DNA of 64,000 nucleotides from Nitrososphaera sp. Lineage in GTDB: Archaea; Thermoproteota; Nitrososphaeria; Nitrososphaerales; Nitrososphaeraceae. The first letter of the stretch is position 1. Every line of letters begins with the position of its first letter. The translations under genes and the position numbers were made by a program. The stretch lies in NCBI RefSeq assembly GCF_013388945.1, contig NZ_JACAEH010000004.1:310001-374000 (forward strand). Direction: 5' to 3'. A model generated the notes under the pieces. It saw only the letters and a list, made by a program, of their open reading frames with translations. It was not told where the DNA came from and searched no databases. Below are positions 7,990-15,764 of the stretch, in pieces.

Positions 7990-8103
7990 ATGAAGACGTG
8001 CGAGTCGTGCGGCAGGGTCTTCTTTTACTCGCTCAACTTTCTGTTCTCAAAAACGGTTTGCAACGAGTGCTACCTCACGCTGAAGGAAAGGGAAGAGCGC
8101 TAG
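7990..8103 (+). CDS. Tiny zinc-finger protein (37 aa)
   Basis: ATG at 7990 to TAG at 8101-8103 gives 37 residues with two CxxC pairs, MKTCESCGRVF and TVCNECYLTL, an almost minimal zinc ribbon. A TATA-like TATAGGTTTAT lies at about 7954-7964. It is convergent with the next zinc-ribbon gene, overlapping its stop by four bases. The two perfect CxxC pairs argue that it is real; the function is unknown. Confidence 0.55.
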   Translation: MKTCESCGRVFFYSLNFLFSKTVCNECYLTLKEREER

Positions 8104-8516
8104 CCCTGCGAGCTTCCGCACTTTGTGCAAAACCGCGCGTTTGCCTTCAGCTTCTGGCCGCAGTTCACGCAGAACCTTGCCTCCGGCTCCAAAGTCTCCC
8201 TGTCAAGTGGCGTCAGCCTGGGGGGTGACAGCGGCGCCGGCGGCGCCGACGAGACTCCGCCGTACATTTCAGTCACGGCGCCGGTGGGCCGAAACGTGTC
8301 GTCGGTGTCCGGCACAAATTCTGCATCCTTCTTGGCGCCTTTTTCCTGCACGTAGGTCATCAGCCGCGGCATAAGGTCTTTTCCGCCGGGCGCGCTGACC
8401 TGGTCGCCGAGCCACAGCGCGAATTTCCGGAGCGTCATCTCTGGCGTCGAGAACGTTAGCGAGTGAGTCGACATGTAGTCGTCAGTTGCCGCCCTGCCGT
8501 TGAACACCTTGGCCAT
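8100..8516 (-). CDS. Zinc-ribbon protein
   Basis: A 138-residue protein: a helical N-terminal ~80 residues (TPEMTLRKFALWLGDQ) linked by a Pro-rich stretch (APPAPLSPPRL) to a C-terminal zinc ribbon FCVNCGQKLKANARFCTKCG. The same design (helical body, Pro/Gly linker, C-terminal CxxCG-x12-CxKCG) is found in the upstream gene on the same strand. Such proteins often mediate protein or nucleic-acid contacts; no specific role can be assigned. Confidence 0.7.
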   Translation of the reverse strand: MAKVFNGRAATDDYMSTHSLTFSTPEMTLRKFALWLGDQVSAPGGKDLMPRLMTYVQEKGAKKDAEFVPDTDDTFRPTGAVTEMYGGVSSAPPAPLSPPRLTPLDRETLEPEARFCVNCGQKLKANARFCTKCGSSQG

Positions 8517-8545
8517 GACAACCGGTTACAAAAAGTCGGTATTAA

Positions 8546-9037
8546 TCATTGCGAGCGTCCGCACTTGCTGCAGAACTTGGCCTGCGCCGGTATCGAAGCG
8601 CCGCATATTATGCAGTTCTTTGTCGATTTTTTCGGAAGCTCGATGTCCACCGGCTTGAACGTGGGCTCGACCTGGGGCGACGGGAGAGTATAGCCGGCAG
8701 AAGGCCCGGCAGTTCCACCTGCGCCCACAAACCCGCCTATGCCAAAGCCGGCCTGCTGTGGCGGGCCGGTCGCGACGCCGCCTGTCGGGTTCTTTATCGA
8801 GCTTCCCTTTGCAAGCGCGTCCTTTATCTCGAAGATGACTCTTATGGCAAGAAAGTTCATGGCCGACGTCGCGACGAGGTAGTCGCCTATCTTGGCAAAG
8901 TACTCCTTCTCGTTCATCTTGCCCTGCTTGTAAAGCGTGGTGGCGTCAAGGAACGCCTCGTACATGCTCTGCGTGTCGTCTGAGAGCTGCTTCAGCTTTT
9001 CAGACAGCCCGCCAAGCGTGTCGACGCCAAAAGACAT
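8546..9037 (-). CDS. Zinc-ribbon protein with helical N-terminal domain
   Basis: A 163-residue protein with an N-terminal helical domain (residues ~1-90), a Gly/Pro-rich linker (GFGIGGFVGAGGTAGPS) and a C-terminal zinc ribbon CIICGASIPAQAKFCSKCG. It is followed 29 bases later by a second zinc-ribbon protein of the same layout and preceded by the DEAD-box helicase gene on the same strand, so the three could form one transcription unit. No enzymatic motif is seen. Confidence 0.7.
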   Translation of the reverse strand: MSFGVDTLGGLSEKLKQLSDDTQSMYEAFLDATTLYKQGKMNEKEYFAKIGDYLVATSAMNFLAIRVIFEIKDALAKGSSIKNPTGGVATGPPQQAGFGIGGFVGAGGTAGPSAGYTLPSPQVEPTFKPVDIELPKKSTKNCIICGASIPAQAKFCSKCGRSQ

Positions 9038-9075
9038 GACAAAAAAGGGTTGTGCGGGACTTATAACGATTCCCG

Positions 9076-10422
9076 CTAGTAGTAGTGGCCGCGGTTTCCG
9101 CCATAGCCGCCCCTTCTGTGGCCGCCATACCCTCCGCGCCTGTCGCCGCCTCTGTTTCCGCCATAGCCGCGGTTTCCTCCGTATCCGCCGCCATACCCTC
9201 CACTCCTGCCGCCATACCCGCGGTTGCCGCCGTACCCGCCGCCATAGGACCTGCGGTACCCGCCGACAGTTGCGATGCGTGGCTGGGCCGCCGGGACTGC
9301 GATTCCAAGCTCGTCGTTGAGCCTGCGTATTGGAAGCGTGGTCTTTTCGAGTATCCGCTCAAAGTCGGCAATCCTTTCTGCCGAGACAAGCGATATCGCC
9401 TTTCCTGCAGCTCCGGCCCTTGCGGTCCTGCCTATCCTGTGGAAATACACATCAGGCTCGTCTGGGACGTCGTAGTTGATGACGTTGCCGACTGCCGGCA
9501 CGTCGATTCCCCTCGCCGCGATGTCCGTTGCGACGAGTATGTCCTCGGTCCCCTTGCGGAACTTGAACATGGCGTTGTCGCGCTGGCGCTGCGTCAGGTC
9601 GCCGTGGATGGCGATTGCGGAAAAGTTGTCGCGCCTTAGCTGGTACGCTATCCTGTCTGCCCGCGATTTTGTTGCGGCAAACACTATAGTCTGCGCCTTG
9701 GCGTCCTTGTTCTGCCTGATAAAGTTGCACAGGTGCTTGAACTTTTCCCGCTCCTCCACCACCAGGTACGACTGGTCTATGGTCTCGAGCGTGACTTCCT
9801 CCTCGTTGAGCCTGACGTGCTCTATCTCCTTCATGTACTCCTCTGCCAGCCTCAGTATCTCGGGCGGCATGGTTGCGGAGAACAGGCAGGTTTGCCTTAC
9901 GTCGCTGACGTAGAACAGGATGAACTTGATGTCGTCTATAAAGCCCATGTCAAGCATCCTGTCTGCTTCATCCATGATGACGAACTTGACGTCGTCAAGT
10001 ATTATCGAGCCCTGCTTGATGTGGTCGATGAGCCTGCCCGGCGTTGCGACTATTATCTGCACGCCGCGCCTTATCTTCTCCATCTGGATGTTTATGCTCT
10101 GTCCGCCGTAGATTGCTACGGTCCGTATCCCTGTGTACTTTGCCAACCGGCTGATCTCGTTTGCCACCTGCACCGCAAGTTCCCTTGTCGGCACAAGCAC
10201 CAGCGCCTGGACGGGGCCCTCGTTGCTCACGCGGGCCAAAATGGGCAGTCCAAATGCTGCCGTCTTGCCGGTCCCTGTGTGCGCCTGCCCGATAACGTCC
10301 TTACCTTCCAATACAAGCGGGATAGCTGCTTCTTGGATTGGGAAAGGCGCTACATATCCATTCTCGCTGAGCGCCTTGGTTAATTCTGCGCTCAGACCCA
10401 ATTCTTCAAACGTCTTTGTCAT
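9076..10422 (-). CDS. DEAD-box RNA helicase with Gly/Arg/Tyr-rich tail
   Basis: A 448-residue ATP-dependent RNA helicase. Visible motifs are the Q motif (PFPIQEAAIP), Walker A HTGTGKT (residues 48-54), PTREL, GG, TPGR, DEAD (151-154), SAT, RGID and HRIGRTARAG. After ~residue 385 comes a ~60-residue tail made of YGGGYGGNRGYGG-type repeats, a low-complexity RNA-binding or condensate-forming RGG/YGG region also known from cold-shock helicases. ATG at 10422 is preferred over an upstream GTG at 10431. A TATA-like TTATATCC near 10513-10521 predicts a ~70-base leader, unusual here where most genes look leaderless. Confidence 0.93.
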   Translation of the reverse strand: MTKTFEELGLSAELTKALSENGYVAPFPIQEAAIPLVLEGKDVIGQAHTGTGKTAAFGLPILARVSNEGPVQALVLVPTRELAVQVANEISRLAKYTGIRTVAIYGGQSINIQMEKIRRGVQIIVATPGRLIDHIKQGSIILDDVKFVIMDEADRMLDMGFIDDIKFILFYVSDVRQTCLFSATMPPEILRLAEEYMKEIEHVRLNEEEVTLETIDQSYLVVEEREKFKHLCNFIRQNKDAKAQTIVFAATKSRADRIAYQLRRDNFSAIAIHGDLTQRQRDNAMFKFRKGTEDILVATDIAARGIDVPAVGNVINYDVPDEPDVYFHRIGRTARAGAAGKAISLVSAERIADFERILEKTTLPIRRLNDELGIAVPAAQPRIATVGGYRRSYGGGYGGNRGYGGRSGGYGGGYGGNRGYGGNRGGDRRGGYGGHRRGGYGGNRGHYY

Positions 10423-10596
10423 TTTTCTCACTTTTTCTGTTTTTTCTGCTACAAAAGTTCCGACGTCATCGTTACTGCCGTAAAACCTTTGTCTGTATTG
10501 GTGTAGATTTTACAAGGATATAAGGTTAGCTAACGATGGTGCTGTAGCGTCGCCGTCGGGTGTGCCCCTTCGACAAGGCTGTAACAAGTCGTCGGT

Positions 10597-10962
10597 TCAT
10601 TTCTGGTGATGAATCCTTAGCTTCTTGATTTTCTTCTTCTTACCTGAAGCAGGCTGTTCAAAGTCAAAGTCGAGTACGAATTTTGCGTTGAACCCCTTCT
10701 TTATCCCAACAATGGCAGTAGTTGAATTTGGTGCGTTCTTCATTGTTGAAACCTTGACGGATCTCATGTCTGTCACAAAGCTGCTGTATTTGCAGAACAC
10801 TTTGAGAAACGATTCGATCTCTGCATGCCCGCTTACAACTCCTGTAGAGCTGAATGGTTCGTAAACGGTTGCATCGTCATCGAACAGGTCGAGTAGATAG
10901 TCAACATCCATGTTAGAGAATTTCTTTATGCAGTCCAAAGTCCACGATTCCAGCTCTCCCAT
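10597..10962 (-). CDS. NTF2/SnoaL-like fold protein
   Basis: From the ATG at 10962 this is a 121-residue protein whose pattern (MDVDYLLDLFDDDATVYEPFSSTGVVSGHAEIESFL) is that of SnoaL/NTF2-like cone-shaped proteins, which bind small ligands or act as isomerases. It ends with a lysine-rich tail (GKKKKIKKLRIHH). A longer in-frame extension to 11088 has atypical composition and is not used. Monocistronic, with a transposase remnant just upstream. Confidence 0.6.
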   Translation of the reverse strand: MGELESWTLDCIKKFSNMDVDYLLDLFDDDATVYEPFSSTGVVSGHAEIESFLKVFCKYSSFVTDMRSVKVSTMKNAPNSTTAIVGIKKGFNAKFVLDFDFEQPASGKKKKIKKLRIHHQK

Positions 10963-11036
10963 TCGTGTCTGGTGCTGTAGTGTGGATATTAAGAGGGGCG
11001 TATGCATTGTATTGCAGTGACATACGTTTCTTGCAA

Positions 11037-11215
11037 CTATGAAAGCGCTCTTTTCTGATTGCTGGCATTTTGTATGACGGTTATCCACTTGTTTCGCCCT
11101 TCAATCTTAATCCCCGCACTTTCCGCAGGTGTCTTTCCGTCTAGCCCCTCATGCTCCCGCATGTAGTTGTGGTAAATCTGGTTAGGATGAGACGGGCTAG
11201 CGACCCGCTTATATG
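11037..11215 (-). pseudogene. Transposase C-terminal remnant
   Basis: The minus-strand frame here encodes a segment (YHNYMREHEGLDGKTPAES, then AGIKIEGRNKWITVIQNA) that has the characteristic end of DDE transposases common in thaumarchaea: '(H)N(Y/F).R.H..L.GKTPAE.AGI....NKW..LIQNA'. Only this tail remains; the DDE catalytic core is absent and the upstream part of the frame runs antisense through the gene at 11241. It is a decayed insertion sequence. The exact left limit of the remnant is uncertain. Confidence 0.6.
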
Positions 11216-11216
11216 G
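11208..11216 (+). promoter_or_regulatory. TATA box deciding a TTG start at 11241
   Basis: CTTATATGG lies ~28 bases before the TTG at 11241, so the transcript would begin at about the TTG itself; this supports the unusual leaderless TTG start. Confidence 0.45.
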
Positions 11217-11240
11217 AAGTTTTCCAGATAATTTTATCCG

Positions 11241-11684
11241 TTGGGCCTCTTTGATAGCCTGAACCTGAATAGGGAGGTATTCCCGTGCTTCTTCTGCTAC
11301 AAGCCGATAGACCCAAAATACCACTATTCGATAAAGCTGATGAAAGAAGACGACGAGAACCTGAACATCTTTGGGGACAAGATAGAGACCTCGCCTGAGG
11401 GCATGAGGTTCATGCCGTACGAGAACAGCATACTTCCCAAAAAGATACTGAGGATTGACACCATGGAAAAGCGCGACGAGAACTTTGCAAGGATAGGCGT
11501 CCTTGAATTAAAGCACCACGAGGAATGCCTGGACTTTGGGGCGCTTTTCAAGAAATATCCCGAGTACGTCATAGTCGCCATGAACCTGCGGGCAGACGCC
11601 AAGGAGCTTGAGAAGAGAAAGAAGCAGGAAAAAAGAAGGCATAGCAAGTTTAAATTCTCTGCAAATGTGCTCAAGTGTGGATGA
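11241..11684 (+). CDS. Conserved hypothetical protein
   Basis: 147 residues starting at a TTG positioned as a leaderless start. An early CFFCYKPIDPKYHY segment gives one CxxC pair, and a second His/Cys region (HHEECLDF) occurs near residue 94, so zinc binding is possible. The C-terminus is a strongly basic helix (KELEKRKKQEKRRHSK). It overlaps the start of the winged-helix gene downstream by a few bases, suggesting co-transcription. I do not recognise the family. Confidence 0.65.
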   Translation: MGLFDSLNLNREVFPCFFCYKPIDPKYHYSIKLMKEDDENLNIFGDKIETSPEGMRFMPYENSILPKKILRIDTMEKRDENFARIGVLELKHHEECLDFGALFKKYPEYVIVAMNLRADAKELEKRKKQEKRRHSKFKFSANVLKCG

Positions 11685-11992
11685 CCGACCCCGACGCCAG
11701 GCGGCTGCTCTGGTTCCTTTTTGCCGGCTCGCGGGGCGGCGAGAACAGGATAAGGATAATCAACCTGCTCAAGGAACAGCCGTACAACACGAACCAGCTT
11801 GCTGAGGTGATGGGGCTTGACTACAAGGCCATCCAGCACCACATGAGCGTGCTTGAAAAGAACAACATGGTCACAAAGACGGGCGAAAAGTACGGCGTGC
11901 TCTACTTCATATCAAACTACCTCGAGCACAACATCGGGGCGTTTGAAGAGGTCAAGGCCGCAATCGAGAAAAAGACCAAAAAGCGGATCTAA
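11675..11992 (+). CDS. Winged-helix (ArsR-like) transcription regulator
   Basis: A 105-residue DNA-binding protein with the typical winged-helix layout: R.RIINLL.....NTNQLAEVMGLDYKAIQHHMSVLEKNNMV (helix-turn-helix at ~30-65), then a two-strand wing (TKTGEKYGVLYFIS) and a C-terminal helix for dimerisation. No metal-sensing Cys cluster is present. It starts with GTG (or ATG two codons on) inside the preceding gene, so the pair is co-transcribed. The target is unknown. Confidence 0.8.
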   Translation: MWMTDPDARRLLWFLFAGSRGGENRIRIINLLKEQPYNTNQLAEVMGLDYKAIQHHMSVLEKNNMVTKTGEKYGVLYFISNYLEHNIGAFEEVKAAIEKKTKKRI

Positions 11993-12032
11993 TCTGGAAA
12001 AAAGTAAATAAGACCAGCCGACCCCGCTTTCC

Positions 12033-12329
12033 ATGTACATGGCGATGCTGATGGACGTCAGCGCGGCGGTAAGCCTGGTAAACATTGCGGTACTTGCAGT
12101 GCTCCTTGCGATGTACGGCCGGATTTACGCCAACACCAAGGCAGTGTTCACGCTTGGGCTGATGTTCTTTGCCGGCATGCTTGTACTCCACAACGTGATA
12201 GCCGTTTACGCATATTTTGCCATGGCGCCACTCTACGCAGAGCCGCTCCTGCCGTATTTTGTAGGCGTGCACATTGCCGAGCTTGCCGGGATAGGCGCGC
12301 TCCTCAAGGTCACAGTCAGGCCGCTCTAG
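12033..12329 (+). CDS. Three-helix membrane protein
   Basis: A 98-residue hydrophobic protein with about three transmembrane helices (residues ~8-28, 37-60 and 72-93) and very few charges. It begins 41 bases after the winged-helix gene and 66 bases before ccdA, on the same strand. It may belong to this regulator/redox cluster; no specific family is recognised. Confidence 0.6.
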   Translation: MYMAMLMDVSAAVSLVNIAVLAVLLAMYGRIYANTKAVFTLGLMFFAGMLVLHNVIAVYAYFAMAPLYAEPLLPYFVGVHIAELAGIGALLKVTVRPL

Positions 12330-12394
12330 GCTGAAAAATCTGGTGCAGATCTGGAAAAAAGTATAAGTGCAAAAATTGTCGAGCTGCCATTGAA

Positions 12395-13156
12395 TTGGTA
12401 GAGACAAGCGTCCTGGTATCGGCGCTGGCAGGGGCCGGCTCGTTCTTTTCGCCCTGCATCCTTCCAATAGTGCCGGCGTTCGTGTCGTACCTGTCAGGCA
12501 CCACGCTTTCGGAGGTACAGAACCAGGACAAGTCGGGGCAGGGCCAGGTGTCGGTCAAGCGCATGACCCGGCTCAGCATCTTTTTGAACACGGTGTATTT
12601 CGTGCTCGGGTTCTCGCTGGTCTTTGCCGTGCTCGGCGTGATATTCAATTCAGTGCTCGTCAACGTTGGCACGGGCTTTCAGGGGACGCTGCAGTGGATA
12701 GGCGGCATCGTCATCATTGTGTTCGGCGCCTACCTGATACTGTCTACAAAGTTCAGGCAGCTCAACTTTGAGCGGCGCATGACAAACCTCCCGAGGTTCA
12801 AGACCACGTACCTCACGTCGTTTGTGTTCGGCGCCGCGTTTGCCTCAGGCTGGACCCCGTGCGTCGGGCCGATACTTGGAAGCACGCTGACGCTTGCCGC
12901 TACGTCGCCCGGCGCGGCGTACAATTCGCTTCTTGCATACGCGCTCGGCCTCGGCGTGCCGTTTCTGATAACAGGCGCGTTCTTTTCACAGGCGACGGGG
13001 ATAATACGCAAGATGGTCAGGCACCTGAAGTATTTCAACCCGATAATGGGCGCGGTGCTGATAATCCTCGGCGTGCTGGTGTTCACAAACCAGCTGTCCA
13101 TAATCGGCAGCTTCCCGCTTACGGAGAACATCATCAACCTGGAGAGGGGGATATGA
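12395..13156 (+). CDS. ccdA: Cytochrome c biogenesis protein CcdA (thiol-disulfide transporter)
   Basis: A 253-residue polytopic membrane protein of the DsbD/CcdA family, which carries reducing equivalents across the membrane. The two conserved cysteine-proline motifs that form the redox pair are present: FFSPCILPIVPAF (residue ~21) and SGWTPCVGPILG (residue ~153). About six membrane helices are visible. The start is a TTG with no better candidate. Its stop overlaps the ATG of the membrane-anchored thioredoxin (ATGA), so the two work as a pair equivalent to the single-chain DipZ of actinobacteria. Confidence 0.9.
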   Translation: MVETSVLVSALAGAGSFFSPCILPIVPAFVSYLSGTTLSEVQNQDKSGQGQVSVKRMTRLSIFLNTVYFVLGFSLVFAVLGVIFNSVLVNVGTGFQGTLQWIGGIVIIVFGAYLILSTKFRQLNFERRMTNLPRFKTTYLTSFVFGAAFASGWTPCVGPILGSTLTLAATSPGAAYNSLLAYALGLGVPFLITGAFFSQATGIIRKMVRHLKYFNPIMGAVLIILGVLVFTNQLSIIGSFPLTENIINLERGI

Positions 13157-14283
13157 ACACAGACAACCTGAGCGCGCTTGCGGTGGGAATAGGCGTGGTC
13201 GCGCTCATCGCCGGATTTGGCGTCTACTTCAACAACCCCGAGCTGAACAAGGCGTCGGGCAACCCCGGCGAGTTTGCCTCGACGGTGAGCGACGGCGGGC
13301 AGAGGGTACAGGTGGACAAGTCGCAGTTTCGCGCAGCGCCAGAGCTTGCCGGCATCAGCAACTACATCAACACCGGGCCGGTAGCGCTTGCAGACCTGAA
13401 GGGCAAGGTCGTGCTCGTAGACTTTTGGACCTACTCGTGCATCAACTGCATCCGCACGATACCCTACCTGAACGCCTGGTACGAGAAATACGCAGACGAC
13501 GGGCTGGTCATTGTGGGCGTGCACACACCCGAGTTTGACTTTGAAAAGAACCCGGCAAACGTCCAGGCCGCAGTCGAAAAGTTTGGCATCAAGTATCCGG
13601 TGGTGCAGGACAACGACAGGGACACCTGGAGCGCTTATGAAAACCGCTACTGGCCCAGAAAATACCTTGTCGACGACGAGGGGTTCATACGCTTTGACCA
13701 CATCGGCGAGGGAGAATACGAGGAGACCGAGAAGGTGATACAGGCGCTCTTGCAAGAGCGCGCCGCCAATATTGGCATGACGATAGACATCGACACGTCG
13801 ACTGCAAACCCGGAGGACGCCCAGAGCGTCAACTTTGCGCAGATACGCACGCCCGAGCTGTACTTTGGCTACGCTTACGCCCGGGCGCCCCTTGGAAACG
13901 CCGACGGGTTCAGGCCCGGGCAGACGGTGACGTACACGCTTGCAGACGACGCAGAGATACTTGCAAACCGCATCTACCTGTCAGGCGACTGGGCCAACAA
14001 CTCGGACCACATGGAGCTCAAGAGCCACGCCGGCAAGATCGTCCTCCAGTACTCCGCCAAGGCGGTCAACATCGTGGCAGGCGGTTCAGGCAAGGTGCAG
14101 GTTGCCGAGGACGGCAAGCCCCTGGCAGGCGGTGCAGGGAGGGACATTGCCGAGGACGGCTCGCTTGAGATAGACGGGCAGAGGCTATACAACCTTGTGT
14201 CGCACGAGAGGTACGGCCAGCACACGCTCACGATCGACGTCGCAGGCGAGGGCTTCCAGATCTACACCTTCACGTTCGGATAA
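13153..14283 (+). CDS. Membrane-anchored thioredoxin/TlpA-like protein (DipZ C-terminal half)
   Basis: A 376-residue protein: one N-terminal membrane helix (residues ~6-25), a thioredoxin/AhpC-TSA-like domain with the redox pair CINC at 96-99 in the TlpA/DipZ context TYSCINCIRTIP, and a C-terminal beta-rich domain (~210-376) resembling the extra DipZ domain. It should act outside the membrane, reduced by CcdA encoded immediately upstream. The ATG overlaps the ccdA stop by four bases; the long extension upstream in the same frame runs through ccdA and is not coding. Confidence 0.87.
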   Translation: MNTDNLSALAVGIGVVALIAGFGVYFNNPELNKASGNPGEFASTVSDGGQRVQVDKSQFRAAPELAGISNYINTGPVALADLKGKVVLVDFWTYSCINCIRTIPYLNAWYEKYADDGLVIVGVHTPEFDFEKNPANVQAAVEKFGIKYPVVQDNDRDTWSAYENRYWPRKYLVDDEGFIRFDHIGEGEYEETEKVIQALLQERAANIGMTIDIDTSTANPEDAQSVNFAQIRTPELYFGYAYARAPLGNADGFRPGQTVTYTLADDAEILANRIYLSGDWANNSDHMELKSHAGKIVLQYSAKAVNIVAGGSGKVQVAEDGKPLAGGAGRDIAEDGSLEIDGQRLYNLVSHERYGQHTLTIDVAGEGFQIYTFTFG

Positions 14284-14392
14284 GCTTGTCCCGCTCCACA
14301 AGCTTTTTCCTCTTCATGCAATTCCTGCCTATTTGCCAGTGAATGCCGTCCATTGCCATTGTATGGATGGAAATGGAAGAATCCAGCATACA

Positions 14393-14400
14393 CTTTAAGT
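14393..14400 (+). promoter_or_regulatory. Possible TATA box for a structured RNA
   Basis: CTTTAAGT lies about 25 bases before the base of an 11-bp stem starting at 14418-14424, with no open reading frame following on this strand until 14908. Confidence 0.35.
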
Positions 14401-14417
14401 TCAGCTTGTGCTCATGA

Positions 14418-14557
14418 TAAGCAAAAGGGGAGAGAATTGGAAGCTTCCCGAGCATCCCGTTCTCCCTCCGCGGCGTCGATCTTGTGTTGCCGGCGCCGCG
14501 ACTCTCCCCTTTGAACAATTAATCTGGTTCTGTAATGTTCCGGTGACCTTTTGCTTA
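14418..14557 (+). ncRNA. Candidate structured RNA or bidirectional terminator with alternative stems
   Basis: Between two convergent genes (stops at 14283 and 14559) there are nested inverted repeats. AAAGGGGAGAG (14424-14434) pairs perfectly with CTCTCCCCTTT (14502-14512); inside it CGCGGCG (14469-14475) pairs with CGCCGCG (14494-14500). The left arm also belongs to a second perfect 11-bp repeat, TAAGCAAAAGG (14418-14428) with CCTTTTGCTTA (14547-14557), and GGGAGA can further pair with TCTCCC at 14461-14466. These pairings compete with one another. It could be a small RNA, a bidirectional terminator, or a short inverted-repeat element; no known RNA family is recognised. Confidence 0.4.
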
Positions 14558-14558
14558 A

Positions 14559-14768
14559 CTATTGCTTTCTGAATCCAAAATAGCAAGAATGGCACTGGTC
14601 CTTGCCGTATATCACGCCCGTCGCCCCGCACTTGCTGCACGTCCTGTCGTGGTCTATGGTAGAGTCCAGCGACTTTGTCTTTTGCAGGCACTTGGGGCAT
14701 ATCGGGGCCTCCAGGCTGTAGCTTGAGAGGAACCCTGCCCCGCACTGCGTGCATTTCAGGCTGTACAT
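14559..14768 (-). CDS. Small protein with multiple zinc-binding CxxC pairs
   Basis: From the ATG at 14768 this is a 69-residue protein with four cysteine pairs: KCTQCG, PICPKC, TCSKCG and CHSC, enough for two zinc ribbons, and a short basic C-terminus. The long in-frame extension back to 15086 is antisense to pyrI and is not used. Function unknown; two zinc ribbons in a small protein suggest nucleic-acid or protein binding. Confidence 0.65.
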   Translation of the reverse strand: MYSLKCTQCGAGFLSSYSLEAPICPKCLQKTKSLDSTIDHDRTCSKCGATGVIYGKDQCHSCYFGFRKQ

Positions 14769-14907
14769 CTTGCCTTTTGGTTTCCAGCGATTGAACAGTC
14801 CCACTGCGCCTATCCTTGGCCGAACGGAATAATCAATCTTGCGCCACAATGTTACGTGTCTCTGCGCGTCGATATGCAGATATATCATCCGCCGCCAGAG
14901 CTTCTGC

Positions 14908-15369
14908 ATGTCCGAGGCAAGCCAGCTCCTTGTGCGCAGGATAAAGGACGGCACGGTCATAGACCACATCGAGGCCGGAAAGGCGCTCTTTGTATTGCGG
15001 GCCCTTGCCATCACCGGCAGGGAAGGCACCGTCATCACCGTTGCACTGAACGTGCCTTCAAGCAAGCACGGCAAGAAGGACATCATAAAAGTGGAGAACC
15101 GCTACCTTGAGACCAGCGAGACCAACAAGCTGGCGCTCATCGCCCCGCGGGCCACCATCAACATAATCAAGGACTACAAGCTGGTCGAAAAGCGCAAGAT
15201 ACAGCTCCCGGATTCCATCGCCGGCATCTTCAAGTGCCCGAACCTGAAGTGCATCACAAACTCGGGCGAGGACATCAAGTCTGTCATCGACGTGATAGAC
15301 AAGGAAAAGATGGTCCTGAAGTGCCGCTACTGCGCCCGCGCCATTTCTGTCGACGAGCTGGTGTTCTGA
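14908..15369 (+). CDS. pyrI: Aspartate carbamoyltransferase regulatory chain
   Basis: A 153-residue PyrI, the regulatory subunit that binds nucleotides and tunes aspartate carbamoyltransferase in pyrimidine synthesis. The N-terminal allosteric domain shows RRIKDGTVIDHIEAGKA and the C-terminal zinc domain has the four ligands C110-x4-C115 and C139-x2-C142. ATG at 14908 is the family's normal start (MSEASQLLVRRIKDG). The catalytic subunit gene pyrB, normally adjacent, is not beside it on either side, which is unusual. Confidence 0.93.
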   Translation: MSEASQLLVRRIKDGTVIDHIEAGKALFVLRALAITGREGTVITVALNVPSSKHGKKDIIKVENRYLETSETNKLALIAPRATINIIKDYKLVEKRKIQLPDSIAGIFKCPNLKCITNSGEDIKSVIDVIDKEKMVLKCRYCARAISVDELVF

Positions 15370-15614
15370 GGCCACTGCCTGCCAGAAAGCGAGCGTATCC
15401 TTATCCTGCCCTGCCTCTGCCAATTGCTTCTGCCCGGCTTTATCCTGTCTGCTGCAAAGTGAAACGCTATCAGCGGCCCGAACGCAGCGACTGTGACTGC
15501 CGCAAGCGTGTAGTTTTGCAGGTACAGCATGTAAAGCGTAATCCCGGCGCCTGTCATTATCTCTATCCAGGTACACGTGCAAAGTTGCATCGCAACGTGC
15601 TTCAGGCTTGGCAT
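15327..15614 (-). CDS. Possible two-helix membrane protein
   Basis: From the ATG at 15614 a 95-residue frame has two hydrophobic helices (MTGAGITLYMLYLQ and TLAAVTVAAFGPLIAFHFA) followed by a basic soluble tail that overlaps the end of pyrI antisense by 43 bases. The stretch between pyrI and the next gene (about 395 bases) would otherwise be empty. Hydrophobic periodicity favours a real gene, but composition is not decisive. Confidence 0.4.
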   Translation of the reverse strand: MPSLKHVAMQLCTCTWIEIMTGAGITLYMLYLQNYTLAAVTVAAFGPLIAFHFAADRIKPGRSNWQRQGRIRIRSLSGRQWPQNTSSSTEMARAQ

Positions 15615-15751
15615 CAACTGGATTTTGCAGATCTGTTATTTGACCATTGTTCCAGATCCTTTCCAGAACCAGAGAAGTTGCCGTCCCCTTGGGAAGTAAT
15701 GCCTTTTATGTCAATTACCATAGTTCAGACATGAACACAAGCTCGGCTTAC

Positions 15752-15757
15752 AGGAGG
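15752..15757 (+). promoter_or_regulatory. Strong Shine-Dalgarno site
   Basis: AGGAGG ends 7 bases before the ATG at 15765, an unusually good ribosome-binding site in a genome where most starts look leaderless; it fixes the start of the reductase gene. Confidence 0.6.
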
Positions 15758-15764
15758 AAATAAA

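Noticed and set aside
9076..9280. Tandem DNA repeats
   Set aside because: The repetition arises from the Gly/Tyr-rich codons of the DEAD-box helicase tail rather than from a separate repeat element.
12859..13152. Upstream extension of the thioredoxin-like gene
   Set aside because: This part of the frame runs through ccdA in another phase; the ATG at 13153, overlapping the ccdA stop, is the sensible start.
14769..15086. N-terminal extension of the zinc-pair protein
   Set aside because: It is antisense to pyrI; the conserved-looking cysteine part begins at the ATG at 14768.
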